A stretch of 64,000 nt of DNA from Pontibacter ruber (GTDB taxonomy: Bacteria; Bacteroidota; Bacteroidia; Cytophagales; Hymenobacteraceae). Position 1 is the first letter of the stretch; every line of letters begins with the position of its first letter. The stretch lies in contig NZ_JALPRR010000001.1 of assembly GCF_023630205.1 (NCBI RefSeq), forward strand, positions 992,001-1,056,000, written 5' to 3'. Made by a program: the position numbers and the translations under genes. Under the pieces are notes generated by a model that worked only from the letters and a program-made list of their open reading frames with translations, had not been told where the DNA came from and made no database searches. Below, in pieces: positions 26,980-36,242 of this stretch.

Positions 26980-27975
26980 CTACTCTGGCAGACCTCTGAG
27001 TCTCCGGATCAACCGCATGCGTGCATTTTTAAACAACTTCACTGCCTTTGGCAACCTGTTATACTTTACTACCGGAATAGGTGCCGGCACGGAGCCAAAG
27101 CTTTGGTAAAAATGGAAGATATCCGGCTCGTCGGTGTCGGGGCTCTCGAAATCCAGCACATACGCTTGCCCGGCATACTCCCGGATGATATGGTCCAGGA
27201 TCAGCGTGCGGCCGTTGAGCTTGCGGCCATACTTTGCCGAGGCATTGAAGATGTACACGATACGGCCTCCCCAAAGTATAAACAAGCAGCCGGCATTCTT
27301 TCGCCCACTTTCGTCTTCTGTATAGAGCAGCCTGGCCACTCCCCGCTGGCGCAGCGCCTGGTAGAGTTGCCGCAGCAGCTCGTATGCCGATTCATCTACT
27401 CCGCCATAGATCCGCTCCTGCGTTTCCGCTTTAAAAAAAGAAATTAATGGCTCGATATCCTCACTCTCTGCAATTGTTAGCTGTGCCCGTTGCGCGCGCT
27501 TCAGGTTCATTTTGCGGTCGCGGGTGTAGCGCTGGTAAAGGGTCTCGTAGCCTGTGGCAAGGTTCAGGTATAAGGTTTGCGATTGGCTTACCCCTACCCC
27601 GGGCAGTGCCATACTTTCAGGAAGTATATTGGCGGTATTGAACTGCATCGAGATAACGTACCGGAAACGATGGTATACTTCGCGCAGCATTTGCTGGTAA
27701 ACGTTATCGTCTATACTTGCTTTTAAAGCATAAACACCGAGTTGCTGGCAATAGAGCGGCTGTTGCACAAACCGGATGCCGTAGCGGCTGCGACACGGCA
27801 CGGGCAATACGGTTTTATACCTGCCCTGTGCGTCCAGTTCCACCACAGCCTCCCAACCCGGCGACACCACATCCAGGTACCACGACAGGGCATATACCTG
27901 CCGTTGCGGCGACTGCTCTATCAGCTGGTCCCACTGTGTCTTGTCAAGCTCCGGATGTTGCAGGTATTTTATCAA
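26980..27975 (-). CDS. GNAT/FemAB-like acyltransferase
   Basis: The 331-residue cytoplasmic protein has a double GNAT arrangement of the FemAB-like kind. Its N-terminal half includes QVYALSWYLDVVSPGWEAVV. The C-terminal half contains RDRKMNLKRAQRAQLTIAES and GCLFILWGGRIVYIFNASA. DHIIREYAGQAYVLDFE and PDIFHFYQSFGS close it, the last two typical of the acyl-CoA or aminoacyl-tRNA binding half. Substrate unknown. It is 13 bases downstream of the Kir channel gene on the same strand, which suggests one transcript, but no functional link is evident. A facing heptamer pair (AAGTATACTT) lies at 26969-26978 next to its stop. Confidence 0.82.
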   Translation of the reverse strand: MIKYLQHPELDKTQWDQLIEQSPQRQVYALSWYLDVVSPGWEAVVELDAQGRYKTVLPVPCRSRYGIRFVQQPLYCQQLGVYALKASIDDNVYQQMLREVYHRFRYVISMQFNTANILPESMALPGVGVSQSQTLYLNLATGYETLYQRYTRDRKMNLKRAQRAQLTIAESEDIEPLISFFKAETQERIYGGVDESAYELLRQLYQALRQRGVARLLYTEDESGRKNAGCLFILWGGRIVYIFNASAKYGRKLNGRTLILDHIIREYAGQAYVLDFESPDTDEPDIFHFYQSFGSVPAPIPVVKYNRLPKAVKLFKNARMRLIRRLRGLPE

Positions 27976-27988
27976 CGTATAAACAGTA

Positions 27989-28906
27989 TCAGGTAGCAGG
28001 TATAACAGGCTCGGTGCTGTGCAGGCGATGCAGGTTCAGGATGGTTTCACCCTGTTCGTTTACCTCGTATGCCATCTGGAAGCGCACACCCCATTCGATC
28101 TCATGAAAGCGGTAGGAAAACCGGGAGTGGATCTGTTGTCCGAAGGTATCGTCGTACCCGCTGATCAGGATCAGGATCTCCCCTTCTTTTTGCACAAATT
28201 CTTCCTGCGTAACCTGGTGCAGCGGGCTGCTCTCTTCTATGGGGTGCACGATGGTCCAGTTCAGCGGAAAAAACTGAACCGAAGAGCGCTCCAGCTTCAG
28301 CTCAAAGTACCGGCGATTAAACGTCTCAGGCTCATGCAGCATCAACAGTACCTTTGCCTTCATTTCCATCAGCACATTGCTGCGCATGTTGGCAACCCGG
28401 AACTGCAGGCTCATGCCCTCGCCGTAGGGCGTAATGATTGCGGTATTGCTGTACAGGATGCGGGCTCTCGGCTGCGAAAAACGCCTGTAGATCAATCCCG
28501 TCATGATGGCAAATCCGATCCAGCCCAGCATCGACTCCAGTGTTGCGAGCAGGTTTGTAACATGCCCCTGCGGGGCCAGTACTCCATAACCTACCGTTGT
28601 AAACGTCTGCACACTAAAGAAAAAAGCATTCAGAAAAGGCGACAACTCCGGATCAGTGCGGTGCAGGTTCTCGATGCCGCTCCACAGGTATAGCAAGGCA
28701 AACACTACGTTCAGGAGGAGGTAAAGCACGATAAGCGTGAGCATCAGCTTCCAGGTTTTCATGCCGGCCAGAAACTGGAAAGTGTCGTGTATGCTGAAGT
28801 GCCCGCCACGTTTGGTGATGTTAAACGTACCGTCTTTGTTTATCAGCCTTTTGGTTCTGCCAGTATATTTTTCTCCTAATCCCGGATCTACTGTTTGCTC
28901 TCGCAT
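27989..28906 (-). CDS. Inward-rectifier-type potassium channel (KirBac)
   Basis: The 305-residue protein (start chosen at 28906, MREQTVDPG) is a prokaryotic Kir channel. It has an amphipathic slide helix before TM1 (MKTWKLMLTLIVLYLLLNVV), a pore helix and the selectivity filter TVGYG in SVQTFTTVGYGVL. TM2 (LESMLGWIGFAIMTGLIYRR) leads to the cytoplasmic beta-sandwich domain starting FSQPRARILYSNTAIITPYG. It should conduct K+ across the inner membrane as a tetramer. An in-frame ATG 33 bases upstream is an alternative start. The GNAT gene follows after 13 bases. Confidence 0.93.
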   Translation of the reverse strand: MREQTVDPGLGEKYTGRTKRLINKDGTFNITKRGGHFSIHDTFQFLAGMKTWKLMLTLIVLYLLLNVVFALLYLWSGIENLHRTDPELSPFLNAFFFSVQTFTTVGYGVLAPQGHVTNLLATLESMLGWIGFAIMTGLIYRRFSQPRARILYSNTAIITPYGEGMSLQFRVANMRSNVLMEMKAKVLLMLHEPETFNRRYFELKLERSSVQFFPLNWTIVHPIEESSPLHQVTQEEFVQKEGEILILISGYDDTFGQQIHSRFSYRFHEIEWGVRFQMAYEVNEQGETILNLHRLHSTEPVIPAT

Positions 28907-29053
28907 AAGCGGTGTGGTTATAGGTAAAGCAAGGTACAAAACTCTGCTATACTTTTACGGTGCTGTTTGCCCCGCTCCAGTAAATAGGCATTGGAGTTAT
29001 TCCCTCTCATCATAAAAATATCTATATTGCTGCTCTACAAAACACTAAACTTC

Positions 29054-30646
29054 ATGATGCATTCTCATATCCTTCGCTCGTTTCGTGCGTTGGCTTTGCT
29101 GGTGCTTGCCGTTCTGGTGCAGCAGCAGGCCTGGGCGCAGCAAGCTAAAACCAACGTTGACTTAGCCCGCCTCGACGCCTACTACGAAAAGGCACTAAAA
29201 GCCTGGGATGTACCCGGTATGGCCATTGCCATTGTAAAAAACGATTCCGTGATCTTTGCAAAAGGCTACGGCGTGCTCAACAACAAAACCGGAGGAAAGG
29301 TAGACGCCAACACCGTTTTTGGTATTGCCTCTAACACAAAAGCCTATACTGCCGCCGCCCTGGGCATACTGGTAGACGAGGGCAAGATCAAGTGGAGCGA
29401 CCCGGTAAAGAAATACCTGCCTTACCTGCAGCTTTACAACCCCTACGTTACCGAAAACCTGACCATCGAAGACCTGCTCTGCCACAGAGTTGGGTTCAAA
29501 ACCTACAGCGGCGACCTGCTCTGGTACAACACCAGGTACAGCCGCCGCGAAGTGCTGGAGCGGGCACGCCACCTGAAACCGGAATATGGCTTCCGAGATG
29601 GATACGGCTACTCGAACCTGATGTTTATTGCTGCCGGCGAGGTGGTAGAAGCCGTATCCGGCAAAACCTGGGAAGCCTTTATCAAAGAGCGGTTCTTTAC
29701 GCCGCTGGGCATGTCGCGCTCTTATACTTCTGTAAACGAGCTGGCCGGCCAGAGCAACATTGCGTCGCCGCACGGCAACGATGAGAACGGCAAACCTTAC
29801 GCTACTGCTCTTAACCCCTGGGATAACTGGAACCCGGCTGCCGGTATTTTTACCAGTGTAAACCAGCATGCTCAATGGATGCGCCTGCAACTGAACCGCG
29901 GTAGCTATAAAGGCAAGCGCCTTTTCAGCGAGGATGCCAGCCGCCAGATGTGGACCGCCCACAACGCGCTGCCCGTGTCAAAGCAGGCCGAGACAAACAT
30001 ACCCTCTACACACTTCTCTGCGGCAGGCTTAGGCTGGATGTTGAACGATTATGAAGGCCGCAAGGTAGTATCGCATGGCGGTGGCCACGAAGGCATGAAC
30101 AGCCGCACCGTGCTGGTGCCGGAAGAAAAACTGGGCGTGGTGATACTGACCAACAGCATGAGCAGCATCATGACGCCGCTGGCTAATTATACCCTAGACC
30201 AGTTCATGCAGGTGCAGCAAGGCCGCGACTGGAGCCAGTTCTACCTCGACAACATGGCCAAGGCCAAAAAAGCAAAAGAAGAAGCACAGGCCAAAGCCCC
30301 GAAAGAGAAAGTACGCAAAACCAAGCCAACCATGGACCTGCAGGCCTATGCCGGCACCTACAACAGCCCGCTTTACGGCGAAGCCACCATTACGGTAAAA
30401 GACGGAAAACTGGTGTTACAAATGGGTCCTGCGCCGCTGCTGGGCGGCACGCTCAAGCACTGGCAGCACGACATTTTCGATCTGGAGTGGAAGAATAAGT
30501 ATGCTTTGCTCACACCAACCAAAGTACGCTTCCTCGTAGGCGAAGACGGTAAAATTGCAGAGATGCGCCTTGATGCCAACAACCCGGACTTCCACTTCGA
30601 TGAACTGGAATTCAGTAAAGTAAACACAACTACCGCGTCGCTCTAG
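29054..30646 (+). CDS. Serine hydrolase, class C beta-lactamase family, with DUF3471 domain
   Basis: The 530-residue secreted protein starts at 29054 (or the next ATG, 29057) with a signal peptide ending QQAWAQ. The beta-lactamase-fold core has the nucleophile motif SNTK (SxxK), the tyrosine motif YSN in YGYSNLMFIAAGEV and the third motif HGG in VVSHGGGHEGMN. A Lys/Ala-rich linker (AKAKKAKEEAQAKAPKEK) leads to a C-terminal DUF3471 beta-barrel (DLQAYAGTYNSPLYGEAT). Family members are peptidases, esterases or amidases acting on D-amino-acid peptides; resistance activity cannot be claimed. A perfect 17-base terminator follows. Confidence 0.92.
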   Translation: MMHSHILRSFRALALLVLAVLVQQQAWAQQAKTNVDLARLDAYYEKALKAWDVPGMAIAIVKNDSVIFAKGYGVLNNKTGGKVDANTVFGIASNTKAYTAAALGILVDEGKIKWSDPVKKYLPYLQLYNPYVTENLTIEDLLCHRVGFKTYSGDLLWYNTRYSRREVLERARHLKPEYGFRDGYGYSNLMFIAAGEVVEAVSGKTWEAFIKERFFTPLGMSRSYTSVNELAGQSNIASPHGNDENGKPYATALNPWDNWNPAAGIFTSVNQHAQWMRLQLNRGSYKGKRLFSEDASRQMWTAHNALPVSKQAETNIPSTHFSAAGLGWMLNDYEGRKVVSHGGGHEGMNSRTVLVPEEKLGVVILTNSMSSIMTPLANYTLDQFMQVQQGRDWSQFYLDNMAKAKKAKEEAQAKAPKEKVRKTKPTMDLQAYAGTYNSPLYGEATITVKDGKLVLQMGPAPLLGGTLKHWQHDIFDLEWKNKYALLTPTKVRFLVGEDGKIAEMRLDANNPDFHFDELEFSKVNTTTASL

Positions 30647-30668
30647 GAGCATGCCAGCTATACTTTAT

Positions 30669-30704
30669 AAAAAAGCCCGCTGTTGAACAACAGCGGGCTT
30701 TTTT
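30669..30704. terminator. Bidirectional terminator
   Basis: Perfect 17-base arms around loop AA (AAAAAAGCCCGCTGTTG on the left) end in T runs both ways. It serves the serine hydrolase and the micro-protein at 30730-30825. Confidence 0.93.
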
Positions 30705-30729
30705 GCCTTTAGCGCGGGTAGAGTTTAGT

Positions 30730-30825
30730 TTAAGAAACTATTGCGGCTACGGTAACTGCGATCGCAAAATAACCGGCGATGAGCCAATAAGCAATAACCT
30801 CATCATTGTGGTAAAGTTTTTTCAT
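30730..30825 (-). CDS. 31-residue single-helix micro-protein, copy 1
   Basis: The frame from ATG 30825 encodes MKKLYHNDEV, then IAYWLIAGYF, AIAVTVAAIV and a final S. A charged cap is followed by one membrane helix of about 20 residues. Evidence that it is real: AAAGG lies about 11 bases before the ATG, a strong terminator lies 25 bases after the stop, and a related frame with the same layout lies 290 bases upstream at 31113-31205. The two share MK, ND at 7-8, AY and YF. Function unknown; regulators of membrane complexes and type I toxins have this form, but nothing here decides. Confidence 0.7.
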   Translation of the reverse strand: MKKLYHNDEVIAYWLIAGYFAIAVTVAAIVS

Positions 30826-30987
30826 AACTAACAACCTTTAACGTAAAACAACTACTTTAACCCTCTGGCTGTCTTGATGTTAGAATTTACGAACACCACA
30901 ATAATAGGTTGATAGCAAACTAAATAGTACAATTTACAAGCCCCTGCGACTTGTTCTGCCGACTGCTTTCTTTTTAAAGTATAAAGC

Positions 30988-31041
30988 GCCTGCCTGTAAC
31001 AGCTTTTACAATCACATAAGGCAGGTCATTTACAGGCAGGC
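30988..31041. repeat. 12-base inverted repeat between the micro-protein genes
   Basis: Arms GCCTGCCTGTAA and TTACAGGCAGGC are perfect, with a 30-base spacer. It lies 163 bases upstream of micro-protein 1 and just downstream of the micro-protein 2 terminator. Confidence 0.75.
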
Positions 31042-31062
31042 ATGAAAAAATTACACATAAAA

Positions 31063-31095
31063 AAAGGGCTGCTCCCCTCCCGGAGACAGCCCTTT
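31063..31095 (-). terminator. Terminator after micro-protein 2
   Basis: Arms AAAGGGCTG / CAGCCCTTT with an inner CTCC / GGAG stem; on the minus strand a run of T follows. It starts 18 bases after the stop codon. Confidence 0.85.
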
Positions 31096-31112
31096 ATATA
31101 AATGACGAAGTG

Positions 31113-31205
31113 CTATACGAGGAAACTGCTGATCACACTTCCAGTTACGAAATAGGCTACAACAACTACGTAAGCAAATTTGTCATTTAGAGTAAAATTT
31201 TTCAT
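31113..31205 (-). CDS. 30-residue single-helix micro-protein, copy 2
   Basis: The frame from ATG 31205 encodes MKNFTLNDKF, AYVVVVAYFV and TGSVISSFLV: a short polar cap and one membrane helix. Allowing one residue gap it aligns with the 30730-30825 product (MK start, ND at 7-8, AY, YF, hydrophobic tail with small residues). No clear ribosome site is visible, which is common in Bacteroidetes. Its own terminator follows 18 bases after the stop. A matched pair of genes this small, each with a terminator, is unlikely to be chance. Confidence 0.68.
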   Translation of the reverse strand: MKNFTLNDKFAYVVVVAYFVTGSVISSFLV

Positions 31206-31601
31206 GATTTTTTTTGGCTTTAGGGTTTTTAGGTTGAACAATAGTTTAGGTTTAATTTGCACTAGTATAACAGGTGAATTATACTTTAGTATTAGCTAAT
31301 ACGCGACAAATAAATATTAGTTATACTTGATATACAAGTATTTATATACATATTTAATAAAATATATAAAAGTTATAACTTTAACCTGTTGGCGTTAAAA
31401 GAAAAAATACAACCGTTTATCACCCAGCAACTTACTTTGACTATTATTAATAAAAAGAGTGCAAATTCTTACGATTGAAAAAATTTTTTATAAAATCTTA
31501 CGCAAATACATAGTCATCAGCGCTTAGCAGGAAAAAAACAGCAAATCATACTTTTTATAGCTTCAGAAGAACGACCTCAGCTATGTGGAGTATACAGTAG
31601 T
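31206..31601. other. Very AT-rich divergent promoter gap
   Basis: This is the most AT-rich stretch in the window. It separates micro-protein 2 from yceI. It holds two heptamers and A/T runs but no gene. No exact TAnnTTTG box is evident. The composition suggests promoter or protein-binding DNA. Confidence 0.6.
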
Positions 31602-32180
31602 ATGAGGCCGCAACTTATCTGGACTGTTCTTTGGACCATCAGCTCTTTACTGTTTGTTCCAACGCTGGCTGGAGCACAGCATCAGGCCGTTTTGAGCAGC
31701 AATCAGGCGCAGAGTACCATTACCTATGTTCTAAAGCATCCTTTCCACACCGTAAGAGGAGTAAGCCGGCAAATAACAAGTGAGGTCAACTTCGACAATG
31801 ACCGAAGAGTCATCACTTCTGTACAGGTTACCGCTCCTGTTAAATCCTTCGACAGCGGTAATAAAACACGAGACAAGGATATGCTGAAGGTAACAGAAGC
31901 CGCCACATACCCTGAAGTGAAATTTACCAGTGCCAGGATAACAGGCAATAGCGCGCATATTACTGTTTCCGGGCAATTAAGCTTTCACGGTGTTGTGCAG
32001 GAGGTTACCTTTAGGGCGACGCAACAGTCCAAAAACAATAACATGATCGTAGAGGGCTCCTTCCCAATCAGTTTGGAAGCATACAAAGTAAAGCGGCCTT
32101 CTATCTTCAGGATGGCAGTAGAGGATGAGGTCATCATACATTTCCATATGGTTTATTCTCTCGCACAAAAAGAAAGCTAA
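31602..32180 (+). CDS. YceI-family lipid-binding-like secreted protein
   Basis: The 192-residue protein has a signal peptide ending LAGAQ. The YceI lipocalin-like barrel follows: STITYVLKHPFHTVRGVSRQ (strand A with the conserved HPFH), SFDSGNKTRDKDMLKVTEAA, YPEVKFTSARITG and SGQLSFHGVVQEV. YceI relatives bind polyisoprenoids in the periplasm. The second strand pair and the final VEDEVIIHFHMVYSL are usual. Single gene, with a perfect terminator behind it. Confidence 0.9.
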   Translation: MRPQLIWTVLWTISSLLFVPTLAGAQHQAVLSSNQAQSTITYVLKHPFHTVRGVSRQITSEVNFDNDRRVITSVQVTAPVKSFDSGNKTRDKDMLKVTEAATYPEVKFTSARITGNSAHITVSGQLSFHGVVQEVTFRATQQSKNNNMIVEGSFPISLEAYKVKRPSIFRMAVEDEVIIHFHMVYSLAQKES

Positions 32181-32205
32181 CATCAGCAGAATCAAACAGT
32201 AACAA

Positions 32206-32236
32206 AAAGGCCGCTGCAGTAACTGCAGCGGCCTTT
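32206..32236. terminator. Bidirectional terminator between yceI and ettA
   Basis: Perfect 15-base arms (AAAGGCCGCTGCAGT / ACTGCAGCGGCCTTT) around a single A; a heptamer follows. Confidence 0.85.
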
Positions 32237-32288
32237 GCTATACTTCAGAGCCAGAAATCAATACATCATTTCTGACGCATCTTTTATA

Positions 32289-33959
32289 CTAAACCAGCTT
32301 CTTGTAACGGATACGCTTCGGCTCTATGTCGCCCATGCGCTTCTTTTTGTTCTCTTCGTAATCGGTGTAGTTACCCTCGAACCAGTATACCTGCGAGTCG
32401 CCTTCAAAAGCCAGGATGTGCGTACAGATACGGTCCAGGAACCAACGGTCGTGCGAAATGATCACGGCACAACCGGCAAAGTTCTCCAGCGCATCTTCCA
32501 GCGCCCGGATCGCGTTCACGTCCAGGTCGTTAGTAGGCTCATCGAGTAAAAGCAGGTTACCGCCTTCTTTCAGTGTCATGGCCAGGTGCACGCGGTTGCG
32601 CTCACCACCCGACAGCTTGTCTACTTTCTTCTCCTGGTCACCACCCGAGAAGTTGAACTTGCTTACATAAGCACGGGAGTTAACCTGGCGGCCGGCCATC
32701 ATCATGTGCTCGGTACCACCGGAGATCACTTCAAAAACCGACTTGTTCGGGTCCAGGTTTGCGTGCTCCTGGTCTACATACGAGATCTGTACTGTAGAAC
32801 CAACCGTGAAATCACCGGCATCGGGCTTCTCCTGGCCTGTGATGAGCTTGAACAAGGTCGTTTTACCGGCACCGTTCGGACCGATGATACCCACAATGCC
32901 ACCCTGCGGCAATGCAAAGTTCAGGTCTTCGAACAGCAGCTTGTCGCCAAAGGCTTTGCTTACATGGTGCGCCTCCACTACCTGAGCACCTAGGCGCGGA
33001 CCATCCGGAATGAAAAGCTCCAGTTTTTCTTCTTTCTGCTTCGCATCTTCGCCGGCAAGTTTATCATACTGGCTGATACGCGCCTTGGATTTGGCATGGC
33101 GAGCTTTAGGAGCCATTCGTACCCACTCCAACTCACGCTGCAGCGTTTTCTGGCGCTTGCTCTCGGTTTTCTCTTCTTTAGCCAGGCGATTGGCTTTCTG
33201 CTCCAGCCAGCTGCTGTAGTTTCCTTTCCACGGAATACCTTCGCCGCGGTCCAGCTCCAGAATCCAGCCTGCCACGTTGTCGAGGAAGTAACGGTCGTGG
33301 GTAACGGCAATAACGGTACCTTTATACTGTTGCAGGTGCTGTTCCAGCCAATCCACCGACTCAGCATCCAGGTGGTTGGTAGGCTCGTCCAGCAAGAGCA
33401 CATCCGGCTCCTGAAGCAAAAGACGGCAAAGGGCCACGCGGCGCTTCTCTCCACCCGATAGGTTTCCGATAAGGGCATCTTCCGGCGGTGTGCGCAGCGC
33501 ATCCATGGCGCGCTCCAGGCGGTTGTCCAGCTCCCAGGCATTATGGTGATCCAGTTTTTCCTGCACGGTACCCTGGCGCTCGATAAGCTTGTTCATCTCA
33601 TCGTCCGTCATTTCCTCGCCGAACTTCATGTTGATCTCGTCAAACTCTTTTAACAGGGCCACCACTTCAGCCACGCCTTCTTCCACCACCTCACGCACCG
33701 TTTTGGTTGGGTCCAGCTGCGGCTCCTGCTCCAGGTATCCCACAGAGTATCCCGGCGACCAAACTACTTCGCCCTGGATCTGCTTGTCAACGCCTGCAAT
33801 GATCTTCAGCAAGCTAGACTTACCGGAACCGTTAAGGCCAAGCACGCCAATTTTCGCGCCGTAGAAAAACGACAGGTAAATATTTTTAAGCACTTGTTTC
33901 TGAGGCGGGTAAATCTTGCTTACCCCGGCCATTGAAAAAATAATGGTTTCGTTGCTCAT
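32289..33959 (-). CDS. ettA: Energy-dependent translational throttle protein EttA (ABC-F)
   Basis: The 556-residue cytoplasmic protein has two ABC ATPase domains and no membrane part, the ABC-F layout. Walker A motifs are GLNGSGKSS and GPNGAGKTT; signatures are [12 protein letters not shown] and [12 protein letters not shown]; Walker B motifs end [11 protein letters not shown] and [11 protein letters not shown]. The linker between domains holds the tRNA-interacting region with [19 protein letters not shown] basic helices ([20 protein letters not shown]). EttA binds the ribosomal E site and gates the first peptide bond according to ATP level. Length and motif set match EttA rather than Uup or resistance ABC-F proteins. 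Confidence 0.95.
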   Translation of the reverse strand: MSNETIIFSMAGVSKIYPPQKQVLKNIYLSFFYGAKIGVLGLNGSGKSSLLKIIAGVDKQIQGEVVWSPGYSVGYLEQEPQLDPTKTVREVVEEGVAEVVALLKEFDEINMKFGEEMTDDEMNKLIERQGTVQEKLDHHNAWELDNRLERAMDALRTPPEDALIGNLSGGEKRRVALCRLLLQEPDVLLLDEPTNHLDAESVDWLEQHLQQYKGTVIAVTHDRYFLDNVAGWILELDRGEGIPWKGNYSSWLEQKANRLAKEEKTESKRQKTLQRELEWVRMAPKARHAKSKARISQYDKLAGEDAKQKEEKLELFIPDGPRLGAQVVEAHHVSKAFGDKLLFEDLNFALPQGGIVGIIGPNGAGKTTLFKLITGQEKPDAGDFTVGSTVQISYVDQEHANLDPNKSVFEVISGGTEHMMMAGRQVNSRAYVSKFNFSGGDQEKKVDKLSGGERNRVHLAMTLKEGGNLLLLDEPTNDLDVNAIRALEDALENFAGCAVIISHDRWFLDRICTHILAFEGDSQVYWFEGNYTDYEENKKKRMGDIEPKRIRYKKLV

Positions 33960-34333
33960 AGTATATTAATCAGTTATTCGCTTGCACTTCCCTGAGTAAG
34001 GTTGCCTAAACAGGCCTGCTGCCTGCGGTCGCGTTTACATTTTAGCCCTTTTATCTGGCTCACAATTACAAATATCGCAAAAATTCATGCATTTACGCTT
34101 CTCAAAATTGATTGGAATCATTAAACTTGTAAAAAAACAGTATGGGAGAAGTATGTCCTGACTTGCCTGAGCACCTTGTATGCTGATGTGAATGCCACTA
34201 CCTACTACCTGCGCCAATTACAGGTTCAGATGTGAGAGTTGGCAAACGCAGCTGATTATCTTGCGTATGCTATGGTTAGTCTGAATGTTTGGCGCCTTTT
34301 TTCCTTTGTTCCGAAGTAAAACCCGACCCTTAA
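33960..34333. other. Divergent gap between ettA and the DUF349 gene
   Basis: No gene is supported. A 60-codon minus frame at 34035-34217 has no coding character. The AT-rich 34060-34150 probably carries the ettA promoter. TTCCTTTG at 34308 resembles a -7 box for the DUF349 gene but lacks the leading TA. Confidence 0.5.
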
Positions 34334-35647
34334 ATGGAAAACAACAATCTATTGGAAGAAGCCAAGAAATATGGCTTTATTCAGGACCAGCAGGTGTGGC
34401 TGAAAGAGTTTATGACCTACCCGGCACGGCAGGTAGGAGAGGTGAAAGAATCTGAAGATGACTCGCTGCTATACTTTGCCAAGCGTTTCGAAATGTTCCG
34501 CGAGAAGGTAAACAACCTCCTGGAGCGTATCGCAACCTCAGAAAACAAAGGCTCCTTTCTGATGAAGGTGCTCCACATGAAAGAGCAGGTAGGCAACTAC
34601 GATGCCCTCGGCAACTTTGAAGAAATCTTCTATACGCTGAGCACGGCTGAAGAAAACATCAACGAAACCATAAAGCAGAACCGGGAGAAGAACCTCTCGA
34701 TCAAAATAGGCCTGATACAGGAGGCGGAGACGCTGGAGGAAAGCATCGAGTGGAAGGAAACTTCTGACAAGATGAAAGAGCTGCGCGCCACCTGGATCAA
34801 GACAGGCCCGGTTGAAAAGGAACTGACAGAGGAGATCGAAGAGCGCTTTAAAGCAGCCCTTGAAAGATTCTTCGAACGTAAGAAAGCCTTCTTCGCCGAT
34901 AAGAAGCAAATGACAAACCGCTTCTACGACAAGTATAAAGACCTGATCGCACAGTCGGTAGCACTGCAGAACTCTGAAGACTGGGAAGGCACCACCGCCA
35001 AACTAAAACAGCTGCAGAACCAGTGGAAAGAAGTAGGCGGCAACCTGCCACGCAAGGTTACCAACCAGCTCTGGACCGATTTCCGCAAGGCCCACAACCA
35101 CTTCTTCGACCGACTGAAGGTGAAGATCACCAACGAGAAAACAGAATCGAAGGAAAAGTACTACGAAGTAAACCTGGCCAAGAAGCAGGAACTGGTAGAC
35201 GAAGCCTCGCAGCTACTGGACCGCCACAATCTGGGCGATGCGGTAAAACGCGCCAAGGAATTACAGGCTGAGTGGAAGAAAGTAGGCCCGGTGCGCCCGG
35301 ATGTTTCGGACGCTGTGTGGGAGCGCTTTATTAAAGCCTGCGATAAAGTGTTTGAAATGAGCAGCTTGGAGCATTACATCCGTAAGCGCCAGCAGGCCAG
35401 CACAGACAAGCCAAGCGACACCGACGGCATACATGCCCGTATCAATGCCCTAAAGGAATTTATCAAGTCTGATAAGCAGGAGTTGGAAGTACTGGAATCT
35501 AACCTGGGCAAGCTGAGCGATGCGCCTGGCAATGAAACGTTCCGTAGCATGCTGCAGGGTAAGATCCGCAACTTTAACAGAAAGATCAATACCAAACAGG
35601 AGCTGATTGAGATCTTTAAAGAACAGCTTACTACAATTAGTAAATAA
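34334..35647 (+). CDS. DUF349 repeat protein
   Basis: The 437-residue cytoplasmic protein is almost entirely helical and charged. It holds repeated DUF349 units with the W-x-x-x-G pattern: LRATWIKTGPVEKELTEEIE, LQNQWKEVGGNLPRKVTNQL and LQAEWKKVGPVRPDVSDAVW, each followed by a helix with F-x-x-A. The C-terminus (LKEFIKSDKQELEVLESNLG) is a coiled coil. DUF349 proteins are widespread in Bacteroidetes and lack an assigned function. It is followed by a terminator and stands alone. Confidence 0.9.
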   Translation: MENNNLLEEAKKYGFIQDQQVWLKEFMTYPARQVGEVKESEDDSLLYFAKRFEMFREKVNNLLERIATSENKGSFLMKVLHMKEQVGNYDALGNFEEIFYTLSTAEENINETIKQNREKNLSIKIGLIQEAETLEESIEWKETSDKMKELRATWIKTGPVEKELTEEIEERFKAALERFFERKKAFFADKKQMTNRFYDKYKDLIAQSVALQNSEDWEGTTAKLKQLQNQWKEVGGNLPRKVTNQLWTDFRKAHNHFFDRLKVKITNEKTESKEKYYEVNLAKKQELVDEASQLLDRHNLGDAVKRAKELQAEWKKVGPVRPDVSDAVWERFIKACDKVFEMSSLEHYIRKRQQASTDKPSDTDGIHARINALKEFIKSDKQELEVLESNLGKLSDAPGNETFRSMLQGKIRNFNRKINTKQELIEIFKEQLTTISK

Positions 35648-35678
35648 AAATATTTAGAAAATAATATATAAATATGAG

Positions 35679-35719
35679 ACGCGCCTGTTGCTTATGCAGC
35701 GGGCGCGTTTTATATTTAC
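35679..35719 (+). terminator. Terminator after the DUF349 gene
   Basis: Arms ACGCGCC / GGCGCGT extend through G-U pairs to a 4-base loop (TTAT) and are followed by TTTATATTT. The remaining 200 bases up to the next gene are AT-rich promoter DNA. Confidence 0.8.
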
Positions 35720-35854
35720 CCGAACCACCTGCAGCCTTTGTTATGGCAGGTTACAACCCCGCTAAAATAATTGGCAACTTGGTGAACATTTGTTGATTAT
35801 TTGCGTTGTGTTGTTAAAAACAGACAAAAAAGCAATTTATTATTCCAAAAAATT

Positions 35855-35882
35855 TTTGTTCGTTTTTTTATTCATACTTTTG
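35855..35882 (+). promoter_or_regulatory. Promoter of the DUF2795 gene
   Basis: TTTG (35855-35858), a 16-base spacer and TACTTTTG (35875-35882), 43 bases before the ATG. GGAG precedes the start codon at 35912-35915. Confidence 0.65.
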
Positions 35883-35925
35883 CAAACTATTTTTTTTAAG
35901 CCAATAAGTTAAGGAGAAACATACT

Positions 35926-36147
35926 ATGTATTGGACACTCGAATTAGCCTCATATCTGGAAGACGCACCCTGGCCAGCTACAAAAGACGAGCTGATTGAT
36001 TACTCTATCCGTTCAGGAGCACCTATGGAGGTAGTAGAAAACCTGCAGGCACTGGAGGATGACGGACAGCCTTACGAAAACATCGAAGAGATCTGGCCGG
36101 ATTATCCTACGAAAGAAGACTTCATGTTCAACGAAGACGAGTACTAA
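35926..36147 (+). CDS. DUF2795 small protein
   Basis: The 73-residue acidic protein begins MYWTLELASYLEDAPWPATK and continues with DELIDYSIRSGAPMEVVENL. This is the DUF2795 helical fold (about 60 residues), with an acidic tail (DFMFNEDEY). It is cytoplasmic and of unknown function. A Bacteroidetes promoter and an AAGGAG-like ribosome site precede it. An imperfect AT-rich inverted repeat starts five bases after its stop codon. Confidence 0.88.
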   Translation: MYWTLELASYLEDAPWPATKDELIDYSIRSGAPMEVVENLQALEDDGQPYENIEEIWPDYPTKEDFMFNEDEY

Positions 36148-36151
36148 TATC

Positions 36152-36234
36152 AATTATGAATTTAGAATTATGAATTATGAATGGCCTGAAAAGGCGTTCT
36201 TAATTCATAACTCATAATTTATAATTCATAATTA
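36152..36234. repeat. AT-rich inverted repeat of AATTATGAATT units
   Basis: The left arm is built of AATTATGAATT-like units, a central GGCC-TGAAAA-GGC forms the tip, and the right arm is the imperfect complement (AATTCATAATT units). A related element lies at 54955-55074. It ends eight bases before the TTG start of the next gene. Confidence 0.85.
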
Positions 36235-36242
36235 AGCAAAGC

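Noticed and set aside
31042-31101. Short ATG frame starting in the inverted repeat between the micro-protein genes
   Set aside because: It reads straight through the terminator hairpin of micro-protein 2, so the apparent codons are structural DNA.
34035-34217. 60-codon minus-strand frame upstream of ettA
   Set aside because: No coding character; it covers AT-rich promoter DNA.
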